A stretch of DNA of 47,369 nucleotides from an uncultured Ruminococcus sp. GTDB taxonomy: Bacteria > Bacillota > Clostridia > Oscillospirales > Ruminococcaceae. The stretch covers positions 1 through 47,369 of the forward strand of contig CAMVRM010000021.1 in the NCBI GenBank assembly GCA_947169885.1, in the 5' to 3' direction. Position 1 is the first letter of the stretch. The number at the start of each line of letters is the position of its first letter. The notes beneath the pieces are model-generated. The model had not been told where the DNA came from, ran no database searches, and worked only from the letters and a program-made list of their open reading frames with translations. The position numbers and the translations under genes were made by a program. Below, one piece after another: positions 32,445 to 40,927 of this stretch.

Positions 32445-33902
32445 ATGGATAATTTTATTGAAAGGCAAAAAAGAGCGCCCGTTTATGAGGCTCTGGAACG
32501 TTTCAGACGGCAGAGGGTAGTCCCCTTTGACGTGCCCGGTCACAAGCGCGGCAGAGGAAATCCCGAGCTTGTTCAGCTTCTCGGCGAAAAATGCGTCGGG
32601 CTTGACGTGAATTCCATGAAACCGCTCGACAACCTCTGTCACCCCGTTTCGGTCATATACGATGCGGAGGCGCTGGCGGCTGAGGCTTTCGGGGCGGCTC
32701 ACGCTTACTTCATGGTGGGCGGCACGACTTCTTCGGTGCAGAGCATGGTGCTTTCTGCCTGCAAAGCGGGCGACAAGATAATCCTTCCCCGAAACGTCCA
32801 CAGAAGCGTTATAAATGCGCTGGTGCTGTGCGGCGCTGAACCTGTTTACGTAAACCCCGATGTTGACCCCCACATCGGCATAGCGCTCGGCATGGACTTG
32901 TCCCAGCTGAAAGAAGCAATGGACGCTCACCCCGATGCGACTGCCGTGTTCGTCAACAATCCCACTTATTACGGCATATGCTCAGACCTGCGCTCTATCG
33001 TGAAGCTTGCGCATGAACATGATATGCTGTGTCTTGTGGACGAAGCGCACGGAACACACCTTTATTTCCACGATGAACTCCCCGTTTCGGCTATGGAGGC
33101 AGGCGCAGACATGGCGGCAGTCTCGATGCACAAATCGGGCGGAAGCCTGACACAGAGTTCCCTGCTCCTGCTGGGCGAGAGCATGAACACACGCTATGTT
33201 GAACAGATAATCAACCTTACGCAGACCACAAGTGCAAGCTATCTTCTGCTGTCGAGCCTTGACATATCACGGCGTAATCTTGCGCTCAGAGGTCATGACA
33301 GCTTTGAAAAGGTGCGCCAAATGGCGGAATATGCCCGAAGCGAGATAAATTCTATCGGCGGTTACTACGCTTACGGAAAAGACCTTGTGAACGGGCGCAG
33401 TATTTACGATTATGACGTTACGAAGCTTTCTGTCTACACCCGTGACATCGGGCTGACGGGCATTGAAGTCTATGACCTGCTCCGTGACGAATACGACATA
33501 CAGATAGAGTTCGGCGACATCGGGAATATCCTCGCTTATATCTCGATAGGCGACCGCATTCAGGACATCGAACGTCTTGTCGGTGCGCTGGAGGACATAA
33601 AGAGGCTTTACCACAAGCCGACTTCAAAGCTCCACAACGCCGAATACATCACGCCTATCGTGGCGGCTACCCCTCAGAAAGCGTTCTACTCCGACAAGGA
33701 ACTTGTGCCGATAAGAGAAACGGCAGGGCGCATCTGCGGAGAGTTCGTTATGTGCTATCCCCCGGGAATACCGATACTAGCCCCCGGTGAGATGATAACG
33801 AAAGAGATCATCGACTACACGCTTTTTGCAAAGGAAAAGGGCTGTTCCATGCAGGGACCCGAGGACGGTTCGCTTGAACGGCTGAATGTGCTGAAAGAGT
33901 GA
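32445..33902 (+). CDS. speA: Arginine decarboxylase-type PLP enzyme (Orn/Lys/Arg family)
   Basis: A 485-residue decarboxylase of the aspartate-aminotransferase fold, similar in size to the biosynthetic SpeA of Bacillus. VPFDVPGHKRG near the N terminus, the PLP-contacting VDEAHGTH (Asp about 199), and the Schiff-base lysine in SMHKSGGS (K230) are visible. The arginine preference is inferred from the operon, since aguA and aguB downstream use agmatine; lysine or ornithine cannot be excluded by motif alone. The start has a modest TGGAAG site 4 bases upstream. It is the first structural gene of the polyamine cluster. Confidence 0.9.
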   Translation: MDNFIERQKRAPVYEALERFRRQRVVPFDVPGHKRGRGNPELVQLLGEKCVGLDVNSMKPLDNLCHPVSVIYDAEALAAEAFGAAHAYFMVGGTTSSVQSMVLSACKAGDKIILPRNVHRSVINALVLCGAEPVYVNPDVDPHIGIALGMDLSQLKEAMDAHPDATAVFVNNPTYYGICSDLRSIVKLAHEHDMLCLVDEAHGTHLYFHDELPVSAMEAGADMAAVSMHKSGGSLTQSSLLLLGESMNTRYVEQIINLTQTTSASYLLLSSLDISRRNLALRGHDSFEKVRQMAEYARSEINSIGGYYAYGKDLVNGRSIYDYDVTKLSVYTRDIGLTGIEVYDLLRDEYDIQIEFGDIGNILAYISIGDRIQDIERLVGALEDIKRLYHKPTSKLHNAEYITPIVAATPQKAFYSDKELVPIRETAGRICGEFVMCYPPGIPILAPGEMITKEIIDYTLFAKEKGCSMQGPEDGSLERLNVLKE

Positions 33903-34040
33903 TATTACATATAAGTTTGTTTATGACTGAGGTGGGTTCAAGACCCTACACTACGGCGTAAGATCGCTGCTGTAAATACGGCGAAACCGCACCTTATCTA
34001 TTATCTTTTACTATAAATGAGCAGATTTGACAATTTGCAC

Positions 34041-34254
34041 AAAAGTGAACCTTTGGACTGCTTTTGATGTGCCGCTTCATTTGTCGCTCGTTCGCCGCTG
34101 GGCTCACATTGCACAAAGGTAGGCAAGCCGCTCGTAAAGGATAGTTTTGGTCGGTTTATTTGTTGCGAGCGGCTTGATCTTGAATGGAGCTCTGCTCCAA
34201 ACCTCGCCGGTCTAGCGCGACCGGAGCGCGCTAAGTCGCTTACGCGCGATTCCG
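34041..34254 (+). repeat. Structured dispersed repeat, copy 2 (between speA and speE)
   Basis: About 95 percent identical to the copy at 111-377, in the same orientation relative to the window but here on the coding strand. It contains CAAGCCGCTCG facing CGAGCGGCTTG, and shorter GGAG/CTCC, CCGG and GCGC pairs. Transcribed, it would fold strongly in the speA-speE spacer. The rest of the 421-base gap 33903-34323 holds a short tRNA T-arm-like stretch (rejected) and the short AT repeat at 34280-34308; no gene is seen. Confidence 0.85.
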
Positions 34255-34279
34255 GGTAGTTTGTTATTCTTTCTTCTTT

Positions 34280-34308
34280 CTTATTTCTTATTTCTAATTT
34301 CTTATTTT
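34280..34308. repeat. Short AT-rich repeat before speE
   Basis: CTTATTTCTTATTTC units; the reverse complement nearly matches 12837-12870. It lies directly upstream of the speE ribosome binding site. Confidence 0.55.
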
Positions 34309-34323
34309 TCGGAGGTGAGCAGT

Positions 34324-35181
34324 TTGGATTTCTGGTTTTCGGAAATGCACACGGCTAACGTTAAAATGTCCATAAGAGTTGAAAGACAGCTCTTTTCGGG
34401 AGACAGTGATTTCAGGCGCATTGATGTGTTTGAGTCGCCTGAGTTCGGCAGGTTCATAACCTCTGACGGGAGCGTTATCTTCTCGGAGCAGGACGAGTTC
34501 ACTTATGACGAGATGATCGTTCATGTTCCCATGGCAGTTCACCCGAACGTCAGGAAAGTTCTTGTTATCGGCGGCGGTGACGGCGGCGTTGCAAGAGAAC
34601 TGAGCTACTATGACGAGATCGAGGAAATAGACGTTGTTGAGCCTGACGAACTGTTCGTCAAGGTCTGTCAGGAATTTTTCCCCGACAACGCAAAGGGCTT
34701 GGACGACCCGAGAGTTAAGGTGTTCTATCGTGACGGTCTGAGATTCCTGCGCGGAAAAGAGGGGGAATATGACCTGATAATCAACGACAGCACCGACCCG
34801 TTCGGACACACGGCAGGGCTTTTCACAAAGGAGTTCTACGGAAGCTGTTACAAGGCGCTCAAAGAGGACGGCGTTATGGTCTATCAGCACGGTTCGCCGT
34901 TCTTTGATGAGGACGAGGACGCTTGCAGAGCCATGCACCGAAAGGCTTTCCGCAGTTTTCCCATAAGCAGGGTCTATCAGGCGCACATACCGACTTGCCC
35001 CTCGGGATACTGGCTGTTCGGCTTTGCGAGCAAGAAATATCACCCTCTGCACGACCTGAACGCCGAACGCTGGAATGCAAGGGGCTTGAAAACATGGTAC
35101 TACACGACCCACCTGCACACGGGGGCTTTTATGCTGCCCCGCTATGTTGAGGAGCTTCTTGAAGAAGAAGAAAGATCATAA
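34324..35181 (+). CDS. speE: Spermidine synthase-type aminopropyltransferase
   Basis: A 285-residue aminopropyltransferase. Family features: the tetramerising N-terminal beta domain, the Q-D-E motif in SEQDEFTYDEM, the SAM-type glycine loop VIGGGDGGVARE (83-91), the acidic loop VVEPDEL, and the catalytic INDSTDPFG. It transfers the aminopropyl group from decarboxylated SAM to putrescine. No speD (SAM decarboxylase) is in the window. The start is a TTG at 34324 with GGAGGTG six bases upstream; the ORF upstream of it has no site. It follows the structured repeat after speA, so read-through from the speA promoter is assumed. Confidence 0.9.
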   Translation: MDFWFSEMHTANVKMSIRVERQLFSGDSDFRRIDVFESPEFGRFITSDGSVIFSEQDEFTYDEMIVHVPMAVHPNVRKVLVIGGGDGGVARELSYYDEIEEIDVVEPDELFVKVCQEFFPDNAKGLDDPRVKVFYRDGLRFLRGKEGEYDLIINDSTDPFGHTAGLFTKEFYGSCYKALKEDGVMVYQHGSPFFDEDEDACRAMHRKAFRSFPISRVYQAHIPTCPSGYWLFGFASKKYHPLHDLNAERWNARGLKTWYYTTHLHTGAFMLPRYVEELLEEEERS

Positions 35182-35213
35182 GATCCTTAAAAATACAAAG
35201 CACGGGAAAAAAT

Positions 35214-36344
35214 ATGAACAAAAAAGTTATCCTGCTGTTGACCGCTGTACTGCTGACAGGCTGTGCAGGTTCACAGGCGGAGACAGACAATAGCTCAGAC
35301 AAAACAAGCAATATCGTCAGGGACAGAACAGTTGCTCAGACGGAGGACGAACCGCCCGAAGTCATTGATCTTCCCGAATACAGCGGAAAATATGCGTTCG
35401 GTTATGTTCCCGGGCATTTCTTTATGGATATTCGTGACACCGACTGCCTTTATCATCGGCTGGACGAGTTCGATCAGAAGATATACCGCTGTATCGTTGA
35501 TGCGGTGAACCACACCAATTACCTTGAATACGGTGCGAGAATGTATGTTGCACACACCGAAGTCGACCGCTTCAACAATGATTTCTGGTTCGTCTATGAG
35601 TGCATGACCAACGATCACCCCGAACTTTTCGACTATGAACTTAACGAACAGGACGGGCTTTACCCCATAAGCATTGAATTTATCCCCTCGGACAAAAGCG
35701 CTTACTGGTATGCAGTCGTCAAGCCGAATATGGTCATTGAGGATTTTTACGAGCGGATATATCAGCTTGACGAAGCGGCTGAGGATTTTCTTGATACGCT
35801 CGACCTCTCGAACGGCGAATATGACATCATGCTCCAGATACACGATAAGCTTATTGACGAAACAAGCGTGAACTACGATCCCGATGTGGAACACGAGGAC
35901 GACACAAAGCTTGGAGCTTACACGGCGCTTGTCGGCAACATCAACGGCGAGAAAAAAGGCGTTTGCAACAACTACACAAAAGCCTGCGGCTATCTGCTGA
36001 AAAAATGCGGCATAACCTATGCTCCTAAATACGGCGGTCTTGGCTATGACACCGATTACGAAAAAGCATATTACGCCGCCTGCCGTGAGTCGGGCGACCA
36101 CATATGGGTCATGGCTGAACTTGACGGAAAATGGTACGAAACGGACGTTCTGTGGGACGATGATGACAATTATTCAAGCGACCCTTACAGATATTTCTGC
36201 CTGTCGAGTTACGAAATGGTCATGGTCTATGACGAAGAAAACGAAAAATGGATCGTTCATATGCCTGCCAATGACGTTAATCAGGATTACAGCAGGTACG
36301 ATTCCATGAAACGAATGACCGACATTCTGCCTATCGCAGAATAA
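35214..36344 (+). CDS. Lipoprotein with transglutaminase-like domain
   Basis: A 376-residue predicted lipoprotein: signal peptide with lipobox LLTGC (C17), an acidic Ser/Thr-rich linker (18-55), then an N-terminal region of unknown fold (about 60-200) and a transglutaminase-like core. The triad is visible as C251 in KKGVCNNYTKA, H296 in GDHIWVMAELDGKWYETD, and D311 in the same segment. Such domains in bacteria are cysteine proteases or amidases, less often true protein cross-linkers. It is co-directional with the polyamine genes, 32 bases after speE and 22 bases before the dehydrogenase, so it appears to be in the operon. Its link to polyamines is an inference from position. Confidence 0.82.
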   Translation: MNKKVILLLTAVLLTGCAGSQAETDNSSDKTSNIVRDRTVAQTEDEPPEVIDLPEYSGKYAFGYVPGHFFMDIRDTDCLYHRLDEFDQKIYRCIVDAVNHTNYLEYGARMYVAHTEVDRFNNDFWFVYECMTNDHPELFDYELNEQDGLYPISIEFIPSDKSAYWYAVVKPNMVIEDFYERIYQLDEAAEDFLDTLDLSNGEYDIMLQIHDKLIDETSVNYDPDVEHEDDTKLGAYTALVGNINGEKKGVCNNYTKACGYLLKKCGITYAPKYGGLGYDTDYEKAYYAACRESGDHIWVMAELDGKWYETDVLWDDDDNYSSDPYRYFCLSSYEMVMVYDEENEKWIVHMPANDVNQDYSRYDSMKRMTDILPIAE

Positions 36345-36366
36345 TATACACAAGGAGGACAAAAAT

Positions 36367-37620
36367 ATGAAACTGTTAGTTATAGGCTGCGGCGGAGTTG
36401 CTTCCGTTGCTGTCTTCAAATGCTGTCAGAACCCTGTTTTTACCGAGATATGTATCGCAAGCAGAACGGAGAGCAAATGCGTGGAACTTGCGGACAGATT
36501 ACAGCCGAACACCAAAGCAAAACTCACAACTGCGACTGTCGATGCGGACGATTTTGATTCGCTCGTTTCGCTGATGAAAGAATTTGAACCTCACACTGTT
36601 CTCAACGTTGCACTTCCCTATCAGGACTTGACGATCATGGACGCTTGCCTTGAATGCGGCGCAAACTACGTGGATACGGCGAATTTTGAACCCGAGGACA
36701 CCGATGACCCTGCATGGCGTGCGACTTACGAAAAGAGATGCAAAGAAGAGGGCTTCACCGCTTATTTCGATTACAGCTGGCAGTGGGCTTATGACGAAAA
36801 ATTCAAGAAAGCAGGACTGACCGCACTGCTGGGTACAGGTTTTGACCCCGGCGTTACGAGCGTGTTCACTGCTTACGCTTTAAAGCACTACTTTGACGAA
36901 ATACACTATATCGACATTTTAGACTGCAACGGCGGCGACCACGGCTATCCGTTCGCAACGAATTTCAACCCCGAGATAAACCTGCGTGAAGTGTCGGCAA
37001 ACGGCTCTTACTGGGAGAACGGTCACTGGGTCGAGACAAAGCCCATGGAGATAAAGCGTGAGTACAACTTTGACGGCGTGGGCATGAAAGATATGTATCT
37101 GCTCCACCACGAGGAGATCGAGTCGCTCGCAAAGAATATCCCGAACGTAAAGCGCATACGCTTTTTCATGACTTTCGGGCAGAGCTACCTCACCCACATG
37201 AACTGCCTGCAAAATGTCGGTATGCTCTCGACCACGCCTGTTATGTTCGAGGGTCGTGAAATAGTACCTATCAAGTTCCTGAAGGCGCTCCTGCCCGACC
37301 CTGCAAGTCTGGGACCCCGTACAGTCGGCAAGACGAACATCGGGTGCATTTTCCGTGGTGTGAAGAATGGCGAGGAAAAGTGCATATACATCTATAATAT
37401 GTGCGACCATCAGGAGTGCTACAAGGAGACAGGCGCACAGGCTGTAAGCTACACAACGGGCGTTCCTGCGATGATCGGAACGGCGATGATTGCAAGCGGA
37501 ACTTGGAGCGGTGCAGGCGTGTTCAACGTTGAAGAATTCGACCCCGACCCCTACATGGACGCACTCAACAAGTATGGTCTGCCGTGGGTAGTTGACGAGA
37601 ATCCTGTATTGGTAGACTGA
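36367..37620 (+). CDS. Carboxynorspermidine/carboxyspermidine dehydrogenase
   Basis: A 417-residue member of the saccharopine dehydrogenase family. The N-terminal Rossmann motif is VIGCGGVASVAVFKC (residues 5-19). CASDH reductively condenses putrescine (or diaminopropane) with aspartate semialdehyde to carboxyspermidine (or carboxynorspermidine). Identification over lysine-pathway saccharopine dehydrogenase rests on the next gene, nspC, which decarboxylates the product and starts 1 base after this stop. The AAGGAGG site is eight bases before the ATG. The exact substrate is not determined: agmatine is also used by a related enzyme in some bacteria. Confidence 0.9.
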   Translation: MKLLVIGCGGVASVAVFKCCQNPVFTEICIASRTESKCVELADRLQPNTKAKLTTATVDADDFDSLVSLMKEFEPHTVLNVALPYQDLTIMDACLECGANYVDTANFEPEDTDDPAWRATYEKRCKEEGFTAYFDYSWQWAYDEKFKKAGLTALLGTGFDPGVTSVFTAYALKHYFDEIHYIDILDCNGGDHGYPFATNFNPEINLREVSANGSYWENGHWVETKPMEIKREYNFDGVGMKDMYLLHHEEIESLAKNIPNVKRIRFFMTFGQSYLTHMNCLQNVGMLSTTPVMFEGREIVPIKFLKALLPDPASLGPRTVGKTNIGCIFRGVKNGEEKCIYIYNMCDHQECYKETGAQAVSYTTGVPAMIGTAMIASGTWSGAGVFNVEEFDPDPYMDALNKYGLPWVVDENPVLVD

Positions 37621-37621
37621 T

Positions 37622-38758
37622 ATGTTGAAAGTGATAAGTCCGATTTTCAGGACTGTTGAAACGCCCTGTTACGTGCTTGACGAAGCAAAACTTCTTGAAA
37701 ATCTGCGGATACTCAAAGACGTGAAAGAGCGTGCAGGGTGCAAGATCCTTCTTGCGCAGAAAGCGTTTTCGATGTTTTCGGTCTATCCGACTATCGCAGA
37801 ATATCTTGACGGAACGACTGCGAGCGGACTGTTTGAGGCAAAACTCGGACGTGAAGAATTTAAGGGCGAAGTTCACACTTACTGTCCTGCGTTCAAGGAC
37901 TCCGAGTTTGAAGAGATCGCTGAAATTTCCGATCATGTGGTGTTCAATTCGGTCGCACAGCTGTACAAATTCAAGGACAGATGTAACGATATTAGCATCG
38001 GACTGAGGATAAATCCCGAGTGTTCAACTCAGGAAGAACCTATCTATGACCCGTGTGCTTCGGGTTCACGGCTGGGCGTTCGTGCCTGCGACCTGACCGA
38101 TGAAGTTGTGGAAAAGCTTGACGGTCTGCATTTTCACACGCTTTGCGAGCAGGATTCCGATGCGCTGGAAGTCACGCTCAAAGCTGTCGAGGAGAAATTC
38201 GGGCAGTATCTGAGCCGTGTCAAGTGGGTGAATTTCGGCGGCGGACACCACATCACCCGTGCGGATTATGACCGTGAAAAGCTGATAAAGCTTGTGTCCG
38301 ATTTTAGGGATAGGTACGGCGTTGAGGTTTATCTTGAACCCGGTGAAGCGGTGGCGCTAAACGCAGGATACCTTGTGACGGAAGTCATGGATATTGTGCA
38401 AAATGGCTTAAATATCGCCGTTTTAGACGCATCAGCCGCCTGCCATATGCCCGATGTTCTGGAGATGCCTTATCGTCCGCCGCTTTATCTCTCGGGTAAA
38501 GAGGGCGAAAAAGCGTACAGTTACAGACTGTCATCACGCACCTGTCTTGCGGGCGACATCATTGGCGATTACAGCTTTGACCAGCCGCTTGAAGTGGGCG
38601 ACAGGCTGTGTTTTGAGGACATGGCGATCTACTCAATGGTAAAAAATAACACTTTTAATGGTATGCCGCTCCCCGACATCGGAGTGCTTCATTCTGACGG
38701 CAGTTACGAGCTTGTGAAGCGGTTCGGGTACGATGATTTCAAGGGGAGACTATCATGA
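37622..38758 (+). CDS. nspC: Carboxynorspermidine/carboxyspermidine decarboxylase
   Basis: A 378-residue PLP decarboxylase of the alanine-racemase fold. The Schiff-base lysine is in LLAQKAF (K47); GLRINPECSTQ, the LHFHTLCEQ strand and the FGGGHHITR and EPGEAVALNAGY phosphate-binding loops are typical of NspC. It releases CO2 from carboxyspermidine to give spermidine. It begins one base after the dehydrogenase stop codon and overlaps the agmatine deiminase start by 4 bases (ATGA). Confidence 0.94.
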   Translation: MLKVISPIFRTVETPCYVLDEAKLLENLRILKDVKERAGCKILLAQKAFSMFSVYPTIAEYLDGTTASGLFEAKLGREEFKGEVHTYCPAFKDSEFEEIAEISDHVVFNSVAQLYKFKDRCNDISIGLRINPECSTQEEPIYDPCASGSRLGVRACDLTDEVVEKLDGLHFHTLCEQDSDALEVTLKAVEEKFGQYLSRVKWVNFGGGHHITRADYDREKLIKLVSDFRDRYGVEVYLEPGEAVALNAGYLVTEVMDIVQNGLNIAVLDASAACHMPDVLEMPYRPPLYLSGKEGEKAYSYRLSSRTCLAGDIIGDYSFDQPLEVGDRLCFEDMAIYSMVKNNTFNGMPLPDIGVLHSDGSYELVKRFGYDDFKGRLS

Positions 38759-39873
38759 TATTAACATCAACGCCAAAAACTGACGGGTTCTATATGCCTG
38801 CGGAATTTGCACCGCATCAGGCGACCGTCATGATATTTCCCGAGCGCCCCGGCTCATGGATAAACGGCGCAAGACCTGCGCAGGAAGTTTTCTCGCAGAT
38901 AATACGTGAGATTGCAAAAGTCGAGCAGGTGTACATTATCGTCAGTAAGTTCACTAAGCCTGTTGCCAAGGAAATGCTTTCGGAAGTACAAAATATTTCC
39001 CTGATAGAAATTCCGACCGATGACGCATGGGCAAGGGACACCGCTCCGACATTTGTCACAAACGGCAAAGTAGTTCGTGGTATAGACTGGCAGTTCAACG
39101 CTTGGGGCGGCAATTTTGACGGACTTTACGCCCACTGGGACAATGACAATAAGCTTGCCAAAGCACTGTGTAAAGAACTTTCGCTTGACGTGTATGATGC
39201 ACAGCATTTCGTGCTGGAAGGCGGCTCGATACACTCTGACGGCGAGGGTACTATCCTTGTTACCGAGAGTTGTCTTTTGAGCGGCGGCAGGAATCCACAC
39301 CTCAAAAAGTACGAAATAGCGCAGGTTTTGTGCGATAATCTCGGCGGTGAGAAAGTCATCTGGCTTCCCCGCGGGATATATAATGATGAGACAAATGAAC
39401 ACGTTGACAACGTTTGTGCGTTCATTGCACCGTCAGAAGTTGTGCTTGCGTGGACTGACAATGAGGACGATCCGCAGTTTCCGTTGTCAAAAGCGTGCCT
39501 TGATATGTTAGAAAATGAAACTGATGCAAAGGGCAGGAAATTTACTGTCCACAAGCTTCCTATCCCCGACAAGCCCGTCTGCATAACGCAGGATGAACTT
39601 GACGGATATGAGTTTGAGGAAGGCGAAGATGTTCGTGAAGTCGGCGAACGTCTTGCGGCAAGCTATGTGAACTTTTACTTTGCAAACGACATATTGCTTC
39701 TTCCGCAGTTCGGCGGCGAAAATGCCGGGAGCGACCTCAGAGCCGTGAAACTCATGAGCGAATGGTGCAGTGAGCGGCGCATTATCCCGATACCTGCGAG
39801 ACAAATAATCATCGGCGGCGGAAATATCCACTGCATAACTCAGCAGATCCCGAAAGGAGATTGTACGATATGA
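38755..39873 (+). CDS. aguA: Agmatine deiminase
   Basis: A 372-residue member of the guanidino-group-modifying fold. The C-terminal GGGNIHCITQQ carries the catalytic cysteine (C360); DDAWARDTAPTF and LEGGSIHSDGEG hold the substrate-binding acidic residues and histidine. It converts agmatine to N-carbamoylputrescine and ammonia. It overlaps nspC and aguB by 4 bases each, so the three are translationally coupled. Confidence 0.95.
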   Translation: MILTSTPKTDGFYMPAEFAPHQATVMIFPERPGSWINGARPAQEVFSQIIREIAKVEQVYIIVSKFTKPVAKEMLSEVQNISLIEIPTDDAWARDTAPTFVTNGKVVRGIDWQFNAWGGNFDGLYAHWDNDNKLAKALCKELSLDVYDAQHFVLEGGSIHSDGEGTILVTESCLLSGGRNPHLKKYEIAQVLCDNLGGEKVIWLPRGIYNDETNEHVDNVCAFIAPSEVVLAWTDNEDDPQFPLSKACLDMLENETDAKGRKFTVHKLPIPDKPVCITQDELDGYEFEEGEDVREVGERLAASYVNFYFANDILLLPQFGGENAGSDLRAVKLMSEWCSERRIIPIPARQIIIGGGNIHCITQQIPKGDCTI

Positions 39874-40745
39874 ACATAAAAGTTGCTGCGGTTCAGATGA
39901 ACTGTACCCGTGACGTTGCCGAAAATATCGCTCATGCGGACAAGCTTGTGCGGCAGGCGGCGGCTGACGGCGCAAATGTCATTCTGCTTCCCGAACTTTT
40001 CGAGCGTCAGTATTTTTGTCAGGAACGCCGCTACGATTATTACGGCTTCGCAAAACCTGTCAACGAAAATGATGCGGTGTTGCACTTTTCAAAGGTATGT
40101 AACGATTTGAACATCGTTATGCCGATAAGTTTTTACGAGCGGAGCGGCAACACGCTGTTCAACTCGGTCGCAATGATCGACGCTGACGGCAGTGTGCTTG
40201 GCGTGTACCGCAAAACGCACATTCCCGATGACCACTACTATCAGGAGAAGTTCTACTTCACGCCCGGTGACACGGGTTTCAGGGTCTGGAACACACGTTT
40301 CGGGCGGGTCGGGGTCGGCATCTGCTGGGATCAGTGGTTTCCCGAAACGGCGAGAGGCATGGCGCTGCTGGGCGCTGAACTGCTGCTCTACCCGACTGCG
40401 ATCGGCGCTGAACCGATACTCGAAACTGACAGTATGCCGCACTGGCAGCGCTGCATGACGGGTCACGCCGCAGCAAACATGATACCCGTTATCGCTGCAA
40501 ATAGGTACGGTTTAGAGGTCGTCGAGCCGTCAGACGAGAACGGCGGTCAGGCTTCTTCGCTGAAATTTTACGGCTCATCGTTCATTACTGACGGCGTTGG
40601 CGAGGTCATCAGGCAAGCTCCCCGAGAGGGCGACTGCGTGCTTTCCGCTGAGTTCGACCTTGCGGAACTGGACAAGGCTCGGCTCGAATGGGGGCTGTTC
40701 CGTGACCGCCGTCCCGACAGGTACAAGATACTCACAGAGAAGTAA
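39870..40745 (+). CDS. aguB: N-carbamoylputrescine amidase
   Basis: A 291-residue nitrilase-superfamily enzyme. The Glu-Lys-Cys triad is E42 (LLPELFE), K115 (YRKTHIP) and C152 (GVGICWDQWFPE). It hydrolyses N-carbamoylputrescine to putrescine, CO2 and ammonia. The ATG at 39870 overlaps the aguA stop and has AAAGGAG 11 bases upstream. Last gene of the cluster, followed by a strong terminator. Confidence 0.95.
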   Translation: MNIKVAAVQMNCTRDVAENIAHADKLVRQAAADGANVILLPELFERQYFCQERRYDYYGFAKPVNENDAVLHFSKVCNDLNIVMPISFYERSGNTLFNSVAMIDADGSVLGVYRKTHIPDDHYYQEKFYFTPGDTGFRVWNTRFGRVGVGICWDQWFPETARGMALLGAELLLYPTAIGAEPILETDSMPHWQRCMTGHAAANMIPVIAANRYGLEVVEPSDENGGQASSLKFYGSSFITDGVGEVIRQAPREGDCVLSAEFDLAELDKARLEWGLFRDRRPDRYKILTEK

Positions 40746-40765
40746 ATTTCAATAAAGTACAGTTT

Positions 40766-40805
40766 TACGGACAGTAAGTGTTATGATTTACTGTCCGTAT
40801 TTTTA
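40766..40805 (+). terminator. Terminator of the polyamine cluster
   Basis: TACGGACAGTAA (40766-40777) pairs with TTACTGTCCGTA (40788-40799), followed by five or six T. Confidence 0.92.
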
Positions 40806-40867
40806 CACTAATACAATTTTCATGTTTCCGAACTAAACTTTACAGAATACCCGGCTACACATAAATG

Positions 40868-40910
40868 TACAAAACAACGGACAGTGATCTCATAGAGACT
40901 ACTGTCCGTT
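40868..40910 (-). terminator. Terminator of the GH2 gene
   Basis: AACGGACAGT (40876-40885) pairs with ACTGTCCGTT (40901-40910). The minus-strand tail is TTGTTTTG, the plus-strand tail TTTATTA, so it may work in both directions. The ACGGACAGT arm is shared with the neighbouring terminator. Confidence 0.75.
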
Positions 40911-40927
40911 TTATTACGCTTATTATA

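Noticed and set aside
33928-33953. tRNA T-arm-like GGGTTCAAGACCC after speA
   Set aside because: Only three base pairs close the loop, and no acceptor stem, anticodon arm or CCA end can be built around it.
34294-35118. Long minus-strand ORF opposite speE (274 codons)
   Set aside because: It is the complement of a well-supported gene, lacks a ribosome binding site and gives no recognisable motif. The same holds for the antisense ORFs at 26115-27260, 5172-5996 and 44904-45824.
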